A stretch of 64,000 nucleotides of DNA, taken from Centipeda periodontii DSM 2778 (lineage in GTDB: Bacteria; Bacillota; Negativicutes; Selenomonadales; Selenomonadaceae). Both the position numbers and the translations under genes were made by a program. Location: NCBI RefSeq assembly GCF_000213975.1, contig NZ_GL892076.1, positions 1,200,748 through 1,264,747 of the forward strand. Reading direction: 5' to 3'. Below, piece by piece: positions 26,339 to 35,164 of this stretch (the stretch's first letter is position 1; each line of letters begins with the position of its first letter). Under the pieces are notes generated by a model. That model did not search any database, had not been told where the DNA came from, and saw only the letters and a program-made list of their open reading frames with translations.

Positions 26339-26760
26339 GGCGCTATTTGTCGCTCGACATCGGGGATGCGACGATCGGCATTGCTGTCAGTGATCTGCTT
26401 GGACTCACGGCGCAGGGCGTTGAGACGATCCGCCGTACGGCGCTCTCTGCCGATCTCGACCGCCTCGCGGTGCTCGTGCAGGAGTATGAGCCGGCGGCGT
26501 TCGTTGCGGGGCTGCCGAAGCATATGAATGGGGATGAGGGGTCGCGTTGTGAGATTGTCCGTGCTTTTATGGCGAATGTTGCGGAGCGCTTTCCCGCGAT
26601 TGAGATACACTACTGGGATGAGCGCCTCTCGACAGTCGCCGCCTCACGTGCGCTTCTCGAGGGGGATGTTTCGCGCAGGAAGCGCCGCAAGGTCATCGAC
26701 AAGATGGCGGCAGTCTACATACTGCAGGGCTTTTTGGATCGGCAGCAGCATTTGAAATAA
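26335..26760 (+). CDS. ruvX: RuvX/YqgF family Holliday-junction resolvase-like nuclease
   Basis: RNase H-fold protein of 141 residues. LSLDIGDATIGIA carries the first catalytic Asp, FVAGLPKHMNG the middle strand and YWDERLSTVAA the later acidic residues. Related proteins process the 5' end of 16S rRNA precursor and may resolve DNA junctions. It starts at GTG within GTGA, overlapping the ireB stop. The full ireB-ruvX-DUF1292-mltG order is a standard Firmicutes cluster. Confidence 0.93.
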   Translation: MRRYLSLDIGDATIGIAVSDLLGLTAQGVETIRRTALSADLDRLAVLVQEYEPAAFVAGLPKHMNGDEGSRCEIVRAFMANVAERFPAIEIHYWDERLSTVAASRALLEGDVSRRKRRKVIDKMAAVYILQGFLDRQQHLK

Positions 26761-26793
26761 ATGTGTGCCGATATGCAGCAAAGGAGTACGAAA

Positions 26794-27096
26794 ATGGCAG
26801 AACATGAGGAACTGCACGATGAAGACGTCATTGTCGTCATGACGAATGAGGACGGCGACGAACTTTACTATCGTGAGGAGATGATTATCCCCATCGGGGA
26901 GGATCGCTTTGCCGTTCTGGTCGCACTCAATGTTTCCTCGGAGGAGGATCTTGAGAACGCCGAGGAAGGTGATGAGGCGACGATCGCGAAGATAGTCACC
27001 GACGAGGACGGTGAGGATATCTACACCGATCCGACGGATGAGGAGTTCGATGCGGTGCGCCGTGCCTATGAACTGCTGGAGGACGAGGAAGTGTGA
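26794..27096 (+). CDS. DUF1292 domain protein
   Basis: Very acidic protein of 100 residues matching the YrzB/DUF1292 family in size, composition and place directly after ruvX. It has the pattern ...VMTNEDGDELYY... followed by FAVLVAL and a Glu/Asp-rich tail. AAAGGAG precedes ATG 26794. The function of the family is not known. Confidence 0.88.
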   Translation: MAEHEELHDEDVIVVMTNEDGDELYYREEMIIPIGEDRFAVLVALNVSSEEDLENAEEGDEATIAKIVTDEDGEDIYTDPTDEEFDAVRRAYELLEDEEV

Positions 27097-27110
27097 GGAA
27101 AGAAAAGGAG

Positions 27111-27140
27111 GCTGTCATCCGAGGGAGATGACAGCTTTTT
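27111..27140 (+). terminator. Terminator after the ireB-ruvX-DUF1292 cluster
   Basis: GCTGTCATC (27111-27119) pairs with GATGACAGC (27127-27135), 7-base loop, followed by five T residues. A lone TTGTACGAAG word, as in the hairpins at 10354 and 47284, lies just downstream at 27150-27159. Confidence 0.85.
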
Positions 27141-27175
27141 CGTAGGGAGTTGTACGAAGAGAGGGAGGATTCGTT

Positions 27176-28273
27176 TTGAAGGAGTCATTGAAGGGAATAG
27201 CGGACTTCTTGAATAACGACGGATTGCGGCAGGCATTTAACGCTGTCTATCGCGGGAAGGGGACACCGCTCCAGAAAAAAATTGTATTTGGAATTCCGGC
27301 GCTGGCAATTTTATTTGTCATGGTGGTCGCGTTCGTCATCATTCCATTGGCCGGATCTTCTTCCTATACGGGGGAGCGTGGGGTTCCAGTTTACTTTACC
27401 GTTCGTCCGGGTATGAGCGTGAGTGAGATCGGGAAAGAACTGTATGAACGCGGTATTATCGACAGTGAGATGAATTTCTGGTGGACGGCGAAGCTGAACG
27501 GTTTCGAGAACAAGGTAAAGAGCGGCACGTTTGCCATGCAGACAGGGATGACGCCGCGCGATGCGCTTGAGATATTGGTCTATGGAAATACGGTCACGAT
27601 CCGCTTTACGATACCTGAGGGCTTCAGCGTGCGTGATATCGCGCAGCGACTTGATGATGAGGGACTGGTCAAGGCGGATGCGTTCATATCGCTTGCCAAG
27701 ACATACCGCCCCTATCCCTATGTCGAGGAGCACGAGAATGTGCGCTATGCGGTAGAGGGGTTTCTCTTTCCGGATACCTATGAGATCAACGGGGAATTTG
27801 ACGCTGCGCGCATCATGCAGATGATGGCAGAGAACTTCGACCGCCGTCTGACAAAGGAAATGCGTGATCGTGCGAGGGAGATGGACCTCTCGATCTATGA
27901 ACTCGTGACGCTTGCCTCGCTTGTGGAGAAGGAGGCATATCACGAGGAGGATCGTCCGATCATTGCGCAGATTTTCCTGAAGCGCCTGCGCCTTGGTATG
28001 CCGCTGCAGGCAGATCCCACGGTGCAGTATCTGCTCGATGCGCCGAAGGAGGATCTGCTCTACCGTGATACGGAGATCGAGTCGCCATACAATACCTATC
28101 AAAATGTCGGGCTGCCGCCGGGACCGATCGCAAGCCCCGGGACGGCGTCGCTGATGGCGGTGCTGCATCCGGCAGATACGAACTATCTGTACTTCGTTGC
28201 CGATCGAAACGGGAATAACTACTATGCGACGAATTATGCGGATCATCTCGCACTGGTCGATCAGGTGCGCTGA
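27176..28273 (+). CDS. mltG: Endolytic transglycosylase MltG
   Basis: Inner-membrane-anchored lytic transglycosylase that cuts nascent glycan strands and sets their length. The 365-residue protein has a cytoplasmic N-terminus, one membrane helix (about 36-60), a LysM-like region (about 70-145) and the YceG catalytic domain with EGFLFPDTY, the active-site Glu251 in LASLVEKEA, and QADPTVQY. The TTG start at 27176 follows GAGGGAGG. GLPPGPIASPG and the YYFVA-like end are typical too. The next gene follows after 18 bases. Confidence 0.95.
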   Translation: MKESLKGIADFLNNDGLRQAFNAVYRGKGTPLQKKIVFGIPALAILFVMVVAFVIIPLAGSSSYTGERGVPVYFTVRPGMSVSEIGKELYERGIIDSEMNFWWTAKLNGFENKVKSGTFAMQTGMTPRDALEILVYGNTVTIRFTIPEGFSVRDIAQRLDDEGLVKADAFISLAKTYRPYPYVEEHENVRYAVEGFLFPDTYEINGEFDAARIMQMMAENFDRRLTKEMRDRAREMDLSIYELVTLASLVEKEAYHEEDRPIIAQIFLKRLRLGMPLQADPTVQYLLDAPKEDLLYRDTEIESPYNTYQNVGLPPGPIASPGTASLMAVLHPADTNYLYFVADRNGNNYYATNYADHLALVDQVR

Positions 28274-28291
28274 GTCCTGCGGAGGTGATGA

Positions 28292-29530
28292 ATGAGAAAG
28301 AAACCTGAACTGCTGGCGCCTGCGGGGACGATGGAGAAACTGCAAATGGCACTCGCCTACGGTGCGGATGCGGCATATCTCGGCGGTGCGCAGTTTGGGC
28401 TGCGTGCGTTCGGCGGCAACTTTACGAATGAGGAGATACGCGCGGCGGTGAACCTCGCGCATGGTGTTGGGAAGAAGATCTATGTGACGGTCAATGTATT
28501 CCCGCACAACGATGATCTCGTATCTCTGCCGGACTACCTGCGCTTTCTTGCGGACGTGGAAGTGGATGCCGTACTTGTCGCCGATCTCGGTGTCTTTATG
28601 CTGGCGCGTGAGGTCGCCCCGCAGCTGCCCGTGCATATCAGTACGCAGGCGAACAATGTGAACTGGCGCACGGTGCGCGCGTGGCAGGAGCTCGGTGCGG
28701 AGCGCGTCGTGCTTGCACGCGAGCTCTCACGTGAGGAGATCCGCGAGATACGCCGTCATACGGATGTGGAGCTGGAACTCTTCGTGCACGGGGCGATGTG
28801 CATCTCCTACTCGGGACGATGCCTGCTCAGCAGCTATTTCACGGGCCGCGATGCGAACCGCGGCGGCTGTGCCCAGTCCTGTCGATGGAAATACGCGCTC
28901 GTGGAGGAGTCGCGCCCCGGTGAGTGCTATTCGATCGAGGAGGATGCGCGCGGCACCTACATCATGAACTCGAAGGATCTCTGTTTGCTGCCATATCTGG
29001 ACGAGGTCGTGGACTCCGGCATTGACAGTCTCAAGATCGAGGGACGCATGAAGAGTGTTCACTATGTCGCAAGCGTGGTCAAGGCGTATCGTATGGCACT
29101 CGATGCCTGTCTTACGGACACCTCTTATAAGGTGCGCGAGGAGTGGCTGACGGAGCTCGAAAAGGTCTCGCACCGTTCCTATACAACGGGCTTTTTCTTT
29201 GGAAAGACGACGGAGGCGGATCAGATCTACGGTTCGTCCTCCTATGAACAGACCTCGGATTTTGTCGGGCTTGTGCGCGCCTATGATGAGAAAACGAAGA
29301 TCGCAGCGGTGGAACAGCGCAATAACATGAAGTTGGGGCAGGAGATCGAGATCTTTCAGCCCGTGGGTGCGTCGTTTCGTCAGAAACTCGCGGAGATGTG
29401 GGACACAGAGGGGCAGGAGATTGCAGCAGCTCCACATCCGCAGCAGATCATCCGCATGCGGATGGCACAGCCAGTTGAGGTGAACAGTATTCTGCGCCGC
29501 GATGTGCCGATCAAGAAGGAGGAACAATGA
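28292..29530 (+). CDS. Peptidase U32-family protein, probable tRNA hydroxylation enzyme
   Basis: The 412-residue protein belongs to the U32 family: PELLAPAGTMEKL at the start, then the ELFVHGAMCISYSGRCLLS signature with further cysteines in NRGGCAQSCRW that could hold an Fe-S cluster. Members YegQ/TrhP use prephenate to hydroxylate U34 of certain tRNAs, and the Bacillus homologues lie in a similar cluster next to mltG; others have been called collagenase-like proteases. I favour the tRNA role. The stop overlaps the next start (ATGA). Confidence 0.88.
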   Translation: MRKKPELLAPAGTMEKLQMALAYGADAAYLGGAQFGLRAFGGNFTNEEIRAAVNLAHGVGKKIYVTVNVFPHNDDLVSLPDYLRFLADVEVDAVLVADLGVFMLAREVAPQLPVHISTQANNVNWRTVRAWQELGAERVVLARELSREEIREIRRHTDVELELFVHGAMCISYSGRCLLSSYFTGRDANRGGCAQSCRWKYALVEESRPGECYSIEEDARGTYIMNSKDLCLLPYLDEVVDSGIDSLKIEGRMKSVHYVASVVKAYRMALDACLTDTSYKVREEWLTELEKVSHRSYTTGFFFGKTTEADQIYGSSSYEQTSDFVGLVRAYDEKTKIAAVEQRNNMKLGQEIEIFQPVGASFRQKLAEMWDTEGQEIAAAPHPQQIIRMRMAQPVEVNSILRRDVPIKKEEQ

Positions 29531-29811
29531 TGTCTGATGTGATTCGTCGATACGCATGTGCCGCCGGGCGCGTGCAGGGCGTGGGTTTCCGTATGTTCGT
29601 TCGTCAGCAGGCGGTGATGAACGACATCACGGGCTGGGTGATGAATATGTCCGACGGCACGGTGACGATGGAACTGCAGGGGGCAGCATCTGCGGTCGAG
29701 GCGGCGTTTGCGGCAATGCGCGCGGGCAATTACTTTATCCGTGTGGAACGCCTCGATATTGAGGAACGCAAGCCTGTGGACGGCGAGCGTGATTTCTCGA
29801 TTCGCTATTAG
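29527..29811 (+). CDS. Acylphosphatase
   Basis: Small enzyme of 94 residues that hydrolyses acyl phosphates. The first motif [16 protein letters not shown] has the catalytic Arg and the phosphate loop, and [13 protein letters not shown] carries the catalytic Asn. Two ATG codons (29527, 29530) are possible; the first overlaps the preceding stop and is taken as the coupled start. Confidence 0.93.
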   Translation: MMSDVIRRYACAAGRVQGVGFRMFVRQQAVMNDITGWVMNMSDGTVTMELQGAASAVEAAFAAMRAGNYFIRVERLDIEERKPVDGERDFSIRY

Positions 29812-29819
29812 GAGCTATC

Positions 29820-30263
29820 ATGGGAAAGATATTGGTACTGAACGGGCCGAATCTCAATCTGCTTGGCATGCGGGAGCCTGAGATTTACGGCTCATTAACA
29901 CTTGCGGATATCAACAGGCGTATGCGTCACCGCGCTTCGGAAGTGGGACTGGAGATCACGTTTATGCAGTCAAATCACGAGGGCGTGCTTGTGGATGCAA
30001 TACAAGCGGCGCGTGGGACGACGGACTACATCATCCTGAACGCAGCCGCATTTACCCACTACAGCATTGCGATCCGCGACGCGATTGCGGCGGTTGATGT
30101 GCCCGTCATCGAGGTGCATCTCTCGAATATCCATAAGAGAGAGGAATTCCGTCACAAATCTGTGATCGCACCCGTTGTGCTCGGACAGATCGCAGGATTC
30201 GGTGCGGAAAGCTATCTGGCGGCACTCGAGATCATTATCTTGCGGATGGGAGACATGCGATGA
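29820..30263 (+). CDS. aroQ: Type II 3-dehydroquinate dehydratase
   Basis: Third step of the shikimate pathway. The 147-residue protein starts with [20 protein letters not shown] (signature with the lid Arg and catalytic Tyr) and has [17 protein letters not shown] and [17 protein letters not shown], all family hallmarks. It supplies chorismate precursors used by the tryptophan genes elsewhere in the window. Overlaps the next start by four bases. Confidence 0.96.
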   Translation: MGKILVLNGPNLNLLGMREPEIYGSLTLADINRRMRHRASEVGLEITFMQSNHEGVLVDAIQAARGTTDYIILNAAAFTHYSIAIRDAIAAVDVPVIEVHLSNIHKREEFRHKSVIAPVVLGQIAGFGAESYLAALEIIILRMGDMR

Positions 30264-31336
30264 ACATGGAAGCGCGTATTGCGCGTCTGCGGGCACTGCT
30301 CGCAGAAAAAGTTGTGGACGCCGTTCTCGTTACGAAGGAAGAGAATGTTCACTACTTCAGCGGTTTTCGGGGAGATTCGACCGCGCTTCTCGTGACGCCC
30401 GAGCAGCTCATTCTCGTAACAGACAGCCGCTATACGGAGCAGGCGGCAGCGGAGGCACCCGCCTATGAGATTGTGGAGCAGAGGGACGGGCTTTATAAGA
30501 AGATCGCAGAGGTTGCAATGGACTGCGGCATCATTGCGCTTGCTTTTGAGGGAGGCGTACTGAGTTACGATTCCTACACGAAAATGCAGGGGCTGCTCGG
30601 TGAGATTTCCTTTGACACCTCGCTGAATCTCGATCCTCTGCGGCAGGTGAAGGATGCTGACGAGATCGCACTCATTCGCCGTGCGTGCAAAATTGCGGAT
30701 GAGGGCTTTGCCCATATCCTTTCATACATTCAGCCCGGCATGACGGAGATGGAAGTCGCGGCAGAGCTCGAGCATCATATGCGGACGCTCGGCTCGGAGC
30801 GTCCCGCATTCCAGACGATCATCGCCTCGGGCGTGCGCGGCAGTCTGCCGCATGGTGTGGCAAGCGATAAGATGATTGTGCGCGGCGAGCTTGTAACGAT
30901 GGATTTCGGTGCGGTCTGTGCGGGCTATCACTCGGATATCACGCGGACGATCTGTGTGGGACGTGCGGACGCACGTCAACGTGAAGTCTATGACGCCGTG
31001 CTTACGGCACAGCAGTGTGCACTTGCTGCGATTCGTCCGAATGTGACAGGTGTCGAGGTCGACCGTGTGGCGCGGGATTCTCTCGCGGAGCACAATCTCA
31101 ATCAGTATTTCGGGCACGGACTCGGGCACAGTCTCGGTCTCGAGATTCATGAGGAGCCGCGCCTTTCAAAGGCAGGAGAGACGCTTTTGCAGCCGAATAT
31201 GCTGATTACGGATGAGCCGGGCGTATATATTCCCGGGTGGGGCGGCATCCGCATCGAGGATACGGTGCTCATTACCACAGACGGCGCGGAGCCGCTGACG
31301 CACGCACCAAAAGAATTTATTGAAATCTGCATATAA
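30260..31336 (+). CDS. M24-family Xaa-Pro aminopeptidase
   Basis: Metallopeptidase of 358 residues that removes residues ahead of proline. A creatinase-type N-terminal domain (about 1-130) precedes the pita-bread domain with metal ligands in [17 protein letters not shown], the [16 protein letters not shown] His/Glu region, and late Glu residues in DEPGVYIP and RIEDTV. It lies between aroQ and efp, as in many Firmicutes, and its last codons contain the efp promoter. Confidence 0.94.
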   Translation: MNMEARIARLRALLAEKVVDAVLVTKEENVHYFSGFRGDSTALLVTPEQLILVTDSRYTEQAAAEAPAYEIVEQRDGLYKKIAEVAMDCGIIALAFEGGVLSYDSYTKMQGLLGEISFDTSLNLDPLRQVKDADEIALIRRACKIADEGFAHILSYIQPGMTEMEVAAELEHHMRTLGSERPAFQTIIASGVRGSLPHGVASDKMIVRGELVTMDFGAVCAGYHSDITRTICVGRADARQREVYDAVLTAQQCALAAIRPNVTGVEVDRVARDSLAEHNLNQYFGHGLGHSLGLEIHEEPRLSKAGETLLQPNMLITDEPGVYIPGWGGIRIEDTVLITTDGAEPLTHAPKEFIEICI

Positions 31337-31348
31337 AACCGTTATAAT
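31320..31348 (+). promoter_or_regulatory. Promoter of efp
   Basis: TTGAAA (31320-31325), 17-base spacer, perfect TATAAT (31343-31348). The -35 box lies inside the end of the peptidase gene, giving efp and the genes after it independent expression. Confidence 0.78.
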
Positions 31349-31385
31349 ATGCAAAGATAATGTATTGTATGGAGGAACGAATGAT

Positions 31386-31943
31386 ATGATTAACAGCACC
31401 GATTTCCGCACCGGCCTTACCATTGAATACGATGGGGGCGTCTGGCAGATTGTCGATTTCCAGCACGTGAAGCCGGGGAAGGGTGCTGCGTTCGTCCGTA
31501 CAAAGATCAAGAACGTCGAGACCGGCGCCGTAATCGAGCGTACGTTCAACCCAAACGAGAAGATGCCCGCAGCGCATCTTGAGACGCACACGATGCAGTA
31601 TCTCTATGAGGCGGACGGCGTCTATACGTTCATGAACACGGAGACATACGAGCAGTCCGAGCTGACACGAGATCAGCTCGGCGATGCGCTGAACTACCTT
31701 ATGGAGAACATGGAGGTGGCGATGCAGCAGTTCAAGGGGCGGATCATCGGCATTCAGCTCCCGAACTCCGTCAGCCTCAAGGTCGTCGAGTGTGAGCCGA
31801 GTGTCAAGGGCAATACGGCGACGGGCGCGACGAAGATGGCAAAGGTTGAGACCGGCTACGAGGTTCGCGTGCCGCTCTTCATCAATGAGGGCGATGTGCT
31901 CCGCATTGATACGCGCACGGGCAACTACATCGAGCGCGGTTAA
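31386..31943 (+). CDS. efp: Translation elongation factor P
   Basis: Ribosome-binding factor that relieves stalling at polyproline. The 185-residue protein has the KOW-like N-terminal domain and two OB folds, with the modification-loop region HVKPGKGAAFVR; the residue at its tip is Lys (KPGKG). The VPLFINEGDVLRIDTRTGNY end is the C-terminal signature. GGAGG precedes ATG 31386. Confidence 0.97.
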   Translation: MINSTDFRTGLTIEYDGGVWQIVDFQHVKPGKGAAFVRTKIKNVETGAVIERTFNPNEKMPAAHLETHTMQYLYEADGVYTFMNTETYEQSELTRDQLGDALNYLMENMEVAMQQFKGRIIGIQLPNSVSLKVVECEPSVKGNTATGATKMAKVETGYEVRVPLFINEGDVLRIDTRTGNYIERG

Positions 31944-31983
31944 GCACAATTTAGGATTTTTCCTGTGAATGGAGGATATGGAA

Positions 31984-32385
31984 ATGGACAACGAGAAGAA
32001 CGCAGTAAAAAAGGAAAACGGGCTGGGCACGATCCGCGTCGCGGATGAGGTCGTCAGCATCATCGCGGGTCTTGCGACGACGGAGGTCGAGGGAATTGCG
32101 GGGATGAGTGGCGGCATTGCCGGCGGCATCGCTGAGATCCTTGGCCGCAAGAATTTCTCGAAGGGTGTCAAGGTCGAGGTGGGCGAGAAGGAGGCTGCCG
32201 TCGATCTCTATATTATCGTGAAGTACGGTATCCGCATTCCGGAAGTGGCGCTTGCCGCGCAGGAGAATGTCAAGCGTGCGATTGAAACGATGACCGGTCT
32301 CACAGTGGTTGAGGTGAATGTGCACGTGCAGGGCGTCGGCTTCCCCGAGGAGGAACCGAAGGGTGAGGAAGCGCGTGTACGCTAA
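31984..32385 (+). CDS. Asp23/Gls24-family envelope stress protein
   Basis: Cytoplasmic protein of 133 residues of the alkaline-shock (Asp23) family, which polymerises at the inner face of the membrane in staphylococci. GTIRVADEVVSIIAGLAT, GVKVEVGEKEAAVDL and VVEVNVHVQGVGF are typical. ATG 31984 is chosen because GGAGGA lies 7 bases before it; two ATGs further upstream overlap that site. The membrane anchor AmaP and a DUF2273 protein follow, completing the usual module. Confidence 0.93.
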   Translation: MDNEKNAVKKENGLGTIRVADEVVSIIAGLATTEVEGIAGMSGGIAGGIAEILGRKNFSKGVKVEVGEKEAAVDLYIIVKYGIRIPEVALAAQENVKRAIETMTGLTVVEVNVHVQGVGFPEEEPKGEEARVR

Positions 32386-32406
32386 AGAGGAGCGAGGGGC
32401 TAAGCG

Positions 32407-32985
32407 ATGGGAATCTTAAATCGTCTGCTGCTCCTGCCCTATGCGTTGTGCACGATGGCACTTGCCATTGTTGTGGCCGCCGTGGCTCTGCGGATTATAC
32501 CCGAGAACATCTGGCTGAATGAACTGCGCTATGCCCTTTCCCGTCAGGAACTGCTGGCGGTGTGCGGCGTATTCTTTTTGGTCAGCCTCAAGCTGTTCTT
32601 TGCGGTATTTTCCAGAACATCGAGCTCTGCGCGGACGCATGGCGAGTTCATGGTCGTCAACACCCCGGCAGGTGCCGTGCAGGTAGCGCTGTCTGCCGTA
32701 CGCGGCATCGTCGAGCGTGAGGTCCTTTCCATGCAGGGGGTTCGGACGGCGTCTGCCGTGATCTCTGTGCAGGACGCACCGAAGGACTCCGTGGAAACGC
32801 CCATGCAGGTGGAGCTCAAGATCACGCTCGCGGATCATATAAGTCTGACTGCGATCTCGGAGGAGTTGACGCAGCGTGTGCGCCAAAATCTCCACGATGT
32901 GCTCGGTCTTGTGGATGTCCCCGTAATGCTCCGCGTAACGGAGATAGCGAATGCCGCCGGCGGCGCCAAGCGCTCAATATCTTAG
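32407..32985 (+). CDS. amaP: Alkaline shock response membrane anchor protein AmaP
   Basis: Membrane protein of 192 residues with two N-terminal helices (about 7-31 and 49-67) and a cytoplasmic domain that binds Asp23-type proteins. Size, topology and position between asp23 and a DUF2273 gene match AmaP. It begins 21 bases after the Asp23 gene. Confidence 0.88.
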   Translation: MGILNRLLLLPYALCTMALAIVVAAVALRIIPENIWLNELRYALSRQELLAVCGVFFLVSLKLFFAVFSRTSSSARTHGEFMVVNTPAGAVQVALSAVRGIVEREVLSMQGVRTASAVISVQDAPKDSVETPMQVELKITLADHISLTAISEELTQRVRQNLHDVLGLVDVPVMLRVTEIANAAGGAKRSIS

Positions 32986-32997
32986 TGGGGGAGCGGT

Positions 32998-33243
32998 ATG
33001 AAAGAAAATCTTCTGCGCGTCCTCCAAGAGCAGTGGGAGAATCATCGCGGGCGGACGGCAGGTCTGCTGCTCGGGGCGTTGTTCGGCATATTCGTCCTGC
33101 TCTTTGGCTTTTGGAGCATGGTGTTTATCATCCTCTGTGCAGGCATCGGTATGTATATCGGTTTGCGCGTGGAGCGCGTTGGCAGTTGGTCGGAACTGAT
33201 TGATACATCAGCCTTGAGCCGATTCTTTCGGAGGATGCCATGA
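32998..33243 (+). CDS. DUF2273 small membrane protein
   Basis: Protein of 81 residues with one or two hydrophobic helices (about 20-55) and the GLLLGALFGIFVLLFGFW pattern of DUF2273, which is nearly always found next to asp23/amaP. Likely another partner of the Asp23 assembly; no biochemical role is known. Its stop overlaps the nusB ATG by four bases. Confidence 0.85.
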   Translation: MKENLLRVLQEQWENHRGRTAGLLLGALFGIFVLLFGFWSMVFIILCAGIGMYIGLRVERVGSWSELIDTSALSRFFRRMP

Positions 33244-33650
33244 GTCGAAGGCATGCGCGGGAAGCCGCGCTTCTGACTCTGTTTCAGTTGGAGTTCGGTG
33301 AAGGTGGGGCTTCGGCGGAGCGCGCGAGTGATCTTGCGATCGATGAGGTCGAGGGGATCAAGGAGAATGATCTGTCCTATGCACATGCGCTTGTTCATGG
33401 GACGTGTGCACATCTCGCGGAGATTGATGAGGAGATTGCGCGTCTCGCGAAGGAGTGGAAACTCCATCGCATGGCTGCCGTGGATCGAAATCTCATTCGC
33501 ATGGCGTACTACGAGATGCGATATCAGGAGGAGCGCATTGATCCGCCTATTGCCATCAATGAGGCGGTCGAGCTTGCAAAAAAATACGGCTCGGATGAAG
33601 CGAGCCGCTATGTAAACGGGATCCTTGCTGCAATGCAAAAGTCTGTTTGA
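33240..33650 (+). CDS. nusB: Transcription antitermination factor NusB
   Basis: RNA-binding factor of 136 residues that joins NusE and boxA RNA in rRNA antitermination. The N-terminal SRRHAREAALLTLFQLEF, the RMAAVDRNLIRMAYYEM middle and the AINEAVELAKKYGSDEASRYVNGIL end are diagnostic. Typical location between the asp23 module and xseA. Confidence 0.95.
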   Translation: MSRRHAREAALLTLFQLEFGEGGASAERASDLAIDEVEGIKENDLSYAHALVHGTCAHLAEIDEEIARLAKEWKLHRMAAVDRNLIRMAYYEMRYQEERIDPPIAINEAVELAKKYGSDEASRYVNGILAAMQKSV

Positions 33651-33669
33651 GCAATCAATGATAAAGAAA

Positions 33670-33710
33670 GAATCCGTTGCGCGAGAGTTTCGTGCAATGG
33701 TTCTTTTTTT
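33670..33710 (+). terminator. Terminator between nusB and xseA
   Basis: Imperfect stem (33670-33684 with 33690-33703, one bulged T and two G-T pairs), 5-base loop, then seven T residues. It separates the translation/stress block from the DNA-repair/isoprenoid block, though read-through is possible. Confidence 0.75.
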
Positions 33711-33731
33711 ATCAATGTGGAAAGGCATTTT

Positions 33732-34937
33732 ATGACCGTTCACTCTGTCAGCGATGTGACACGCTATATCAAGGGACTGTTCGAGGGCGAGGCGATCCTC
33801 TCGGATATTCTCATACGCGGCGAAGTTTCCAATTTCAAACGCTACCCTTCGGGGCACTGCTATTTTACGCTTAAGGACGCGGGCGCGAGCATGAAATGCG
33901 TCATGTTCAACGGCTACGCACGCAATCTTCGCTTTACCCCGGAGAATGGGATGCAGGTTATCACAGGCGGCAGCGTGTCCGTATATGAGCGCGATGGTGC
34001 CTATCAGCTCTACGTGAATTCGATGACGCCGGAGGGGGCGGGGGCACTTGCTCTTGCCTTCGAGCAGATCAAGGAGAAGCTGTATGCCGAGGGGCTTTTT
34101 GACGAAGTACATAAGCAGCCTCTTCCTCGCTTCCCGCGCCGACTCGGGATCGTCACCTCGTCTGCCGGCGCTGTGCTGCGCGATATCCACAATGTAGCGA
34201 AGCGGCGCTGGCCGAGCGTCCAGCTGATCCTCCATCCTGTCCTCGTGCAGGGGGCGGAGGCGGCGGGACAGATCGCGGCGGCGATTCGGTTCTTCAATGA
34301 GAAATATCCCGTGGATGTGCTCATCGTGGGACGCGGCGGCGGCTCGGCTGAGGATCTCTGGGCGTTTAACGAGGAGCCGGTTGTGCGCGCGATTTACGAC
34401 TCGAAGATTCCTGTGATCTCGGCTGTCGGACATGAGACGGATACGACACTTGCGGACTTTGTCAGCGATCGCCGTGCGGCAACGCCGTCACAGGCGGCAG
34501 AGTTTGCCGTACCCGATGCGGCGGAACTGCGTCAGTATGCGGCGGGTCTTCTTGTGCGCCTTCATGCGGGGCGCAGACGCCGGATGGAACAGCGCAGGGA
34601 GCAGCTCAAAGCACTTATCGATCGTCCGTGGCGCCGGAATCCGAAACTCCTGCTCGCATCCGCCATGCAGCGTACCGATCGCACTGTGGAGCGCCTGCAT
34701 CGTGCAGCGCAGACGGAACGCACGAACGCACGGCATCGTCTTGAACTCGTGCTGAAGCGGTTGGAACTCCTGAATCCTGTGCAGATGCTCTATCGTGGAT
34801 TCAGCGTAGTGGAGAAGGACGGAAAAACGATAACGCGATCAAAGGCGCTTGCGGTCGGCGATCATCTGAATATTACATTTGCGGACGGAAAAATATCTGC
34901 CGTGGTTGAGGCAAAGGAGAAGCAGCATGGCGCGTAA
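33732..34937 (+). CDS. xseA: Exodeoxyribonuclease VII large subunit
   Basis: Single-strand-specific exonuclease subunit of 401 residues. An OB-fold domain (1-100, SVSDVTRYIKGLFEG start) is followed by the catalytic region with GIVTSSAGAVLRDI, VGRGGGSAEDLWAFN and SAVGHETDTTLADFVSDRRA, then coiled coil. ATG 33732 follows GGAAAGG. Its end overlaps the small-subunit gene by 11 bases. Confidence 0.96.
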   Translation: MTVHSVSDVTRYIKGLFEGEAILSDILIRGEVSNFKRYPSGHCYFTLKDAGASMKCVMFNGYARNLRFTPENGMQVITGGSVSVYERDGAYQLYVNSMTPEGAGALALAFEQIKEKLYAEGLFDEVHKQPLPRFPRRLGIVTSSAGAVLRDIHNVAKRRWPSVQLILHPVLVQGAEAAGQIAAAIRFFNEKYPVDVLIVGRGGGSAEDLWAFNEEPVVRAIYDSKIPVISAVGHETDTTLADFVSDRRAATPSQAAEFAVPDAAELRQYAAGLLVRLHAGRRRRMEQRREQLKALIDRPWRRNPKLLLASAMQRTDRTVERLHRAAQTERTNARHRLELVLKRLELLNPVQMLYRGFSVVEKDGKTITRSKALAVGDHLNITFADGKISAVVEAKEKQHGA

Positions 34938-35163
34938 GAAAGAGATGGCGTTCGAGGAGGCACTTGGTGCATTGGAGCAGATCGTCGCGGAGATCGAGAC
35001 GGGCGAACTCTCGCTCGCGGATCTCATGGCAAAGTATTCGGAGGGTATCAAGCTGTCCGATGTTTGTATGACCTCTCTTAAACGTGCCGAGGAGACGATG
35101 GATCTCTTGGTGAAGGAGACGGCAAACGGTGTTTCGGAAGAAAAGCTGCAGATCGGAGGCTGA
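34927..35163 (+). CDS. xseB: Exodeoxyribonuclease VII small subunit
   Basis: Partner of XseA, 78 residues, with the pattern MAFEEALGALEQIVAEIETGELSL-type start (FEEAL...LE.IV..LE.GEL.L) and a following helix. AAAGGAG precedes ATG 34927, which lies within the end of xseA, showing coupling. One base separates its stop from the next start. Confidence 0.94.
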   Translation: MARKKEMAFEEALGALEQIVAEIETGELSLADLMAKYSEGIKLSDVCMTSLKRAEETMDLLVKETANGVSEEKLQIGG

Positions 35164-35164
35164 G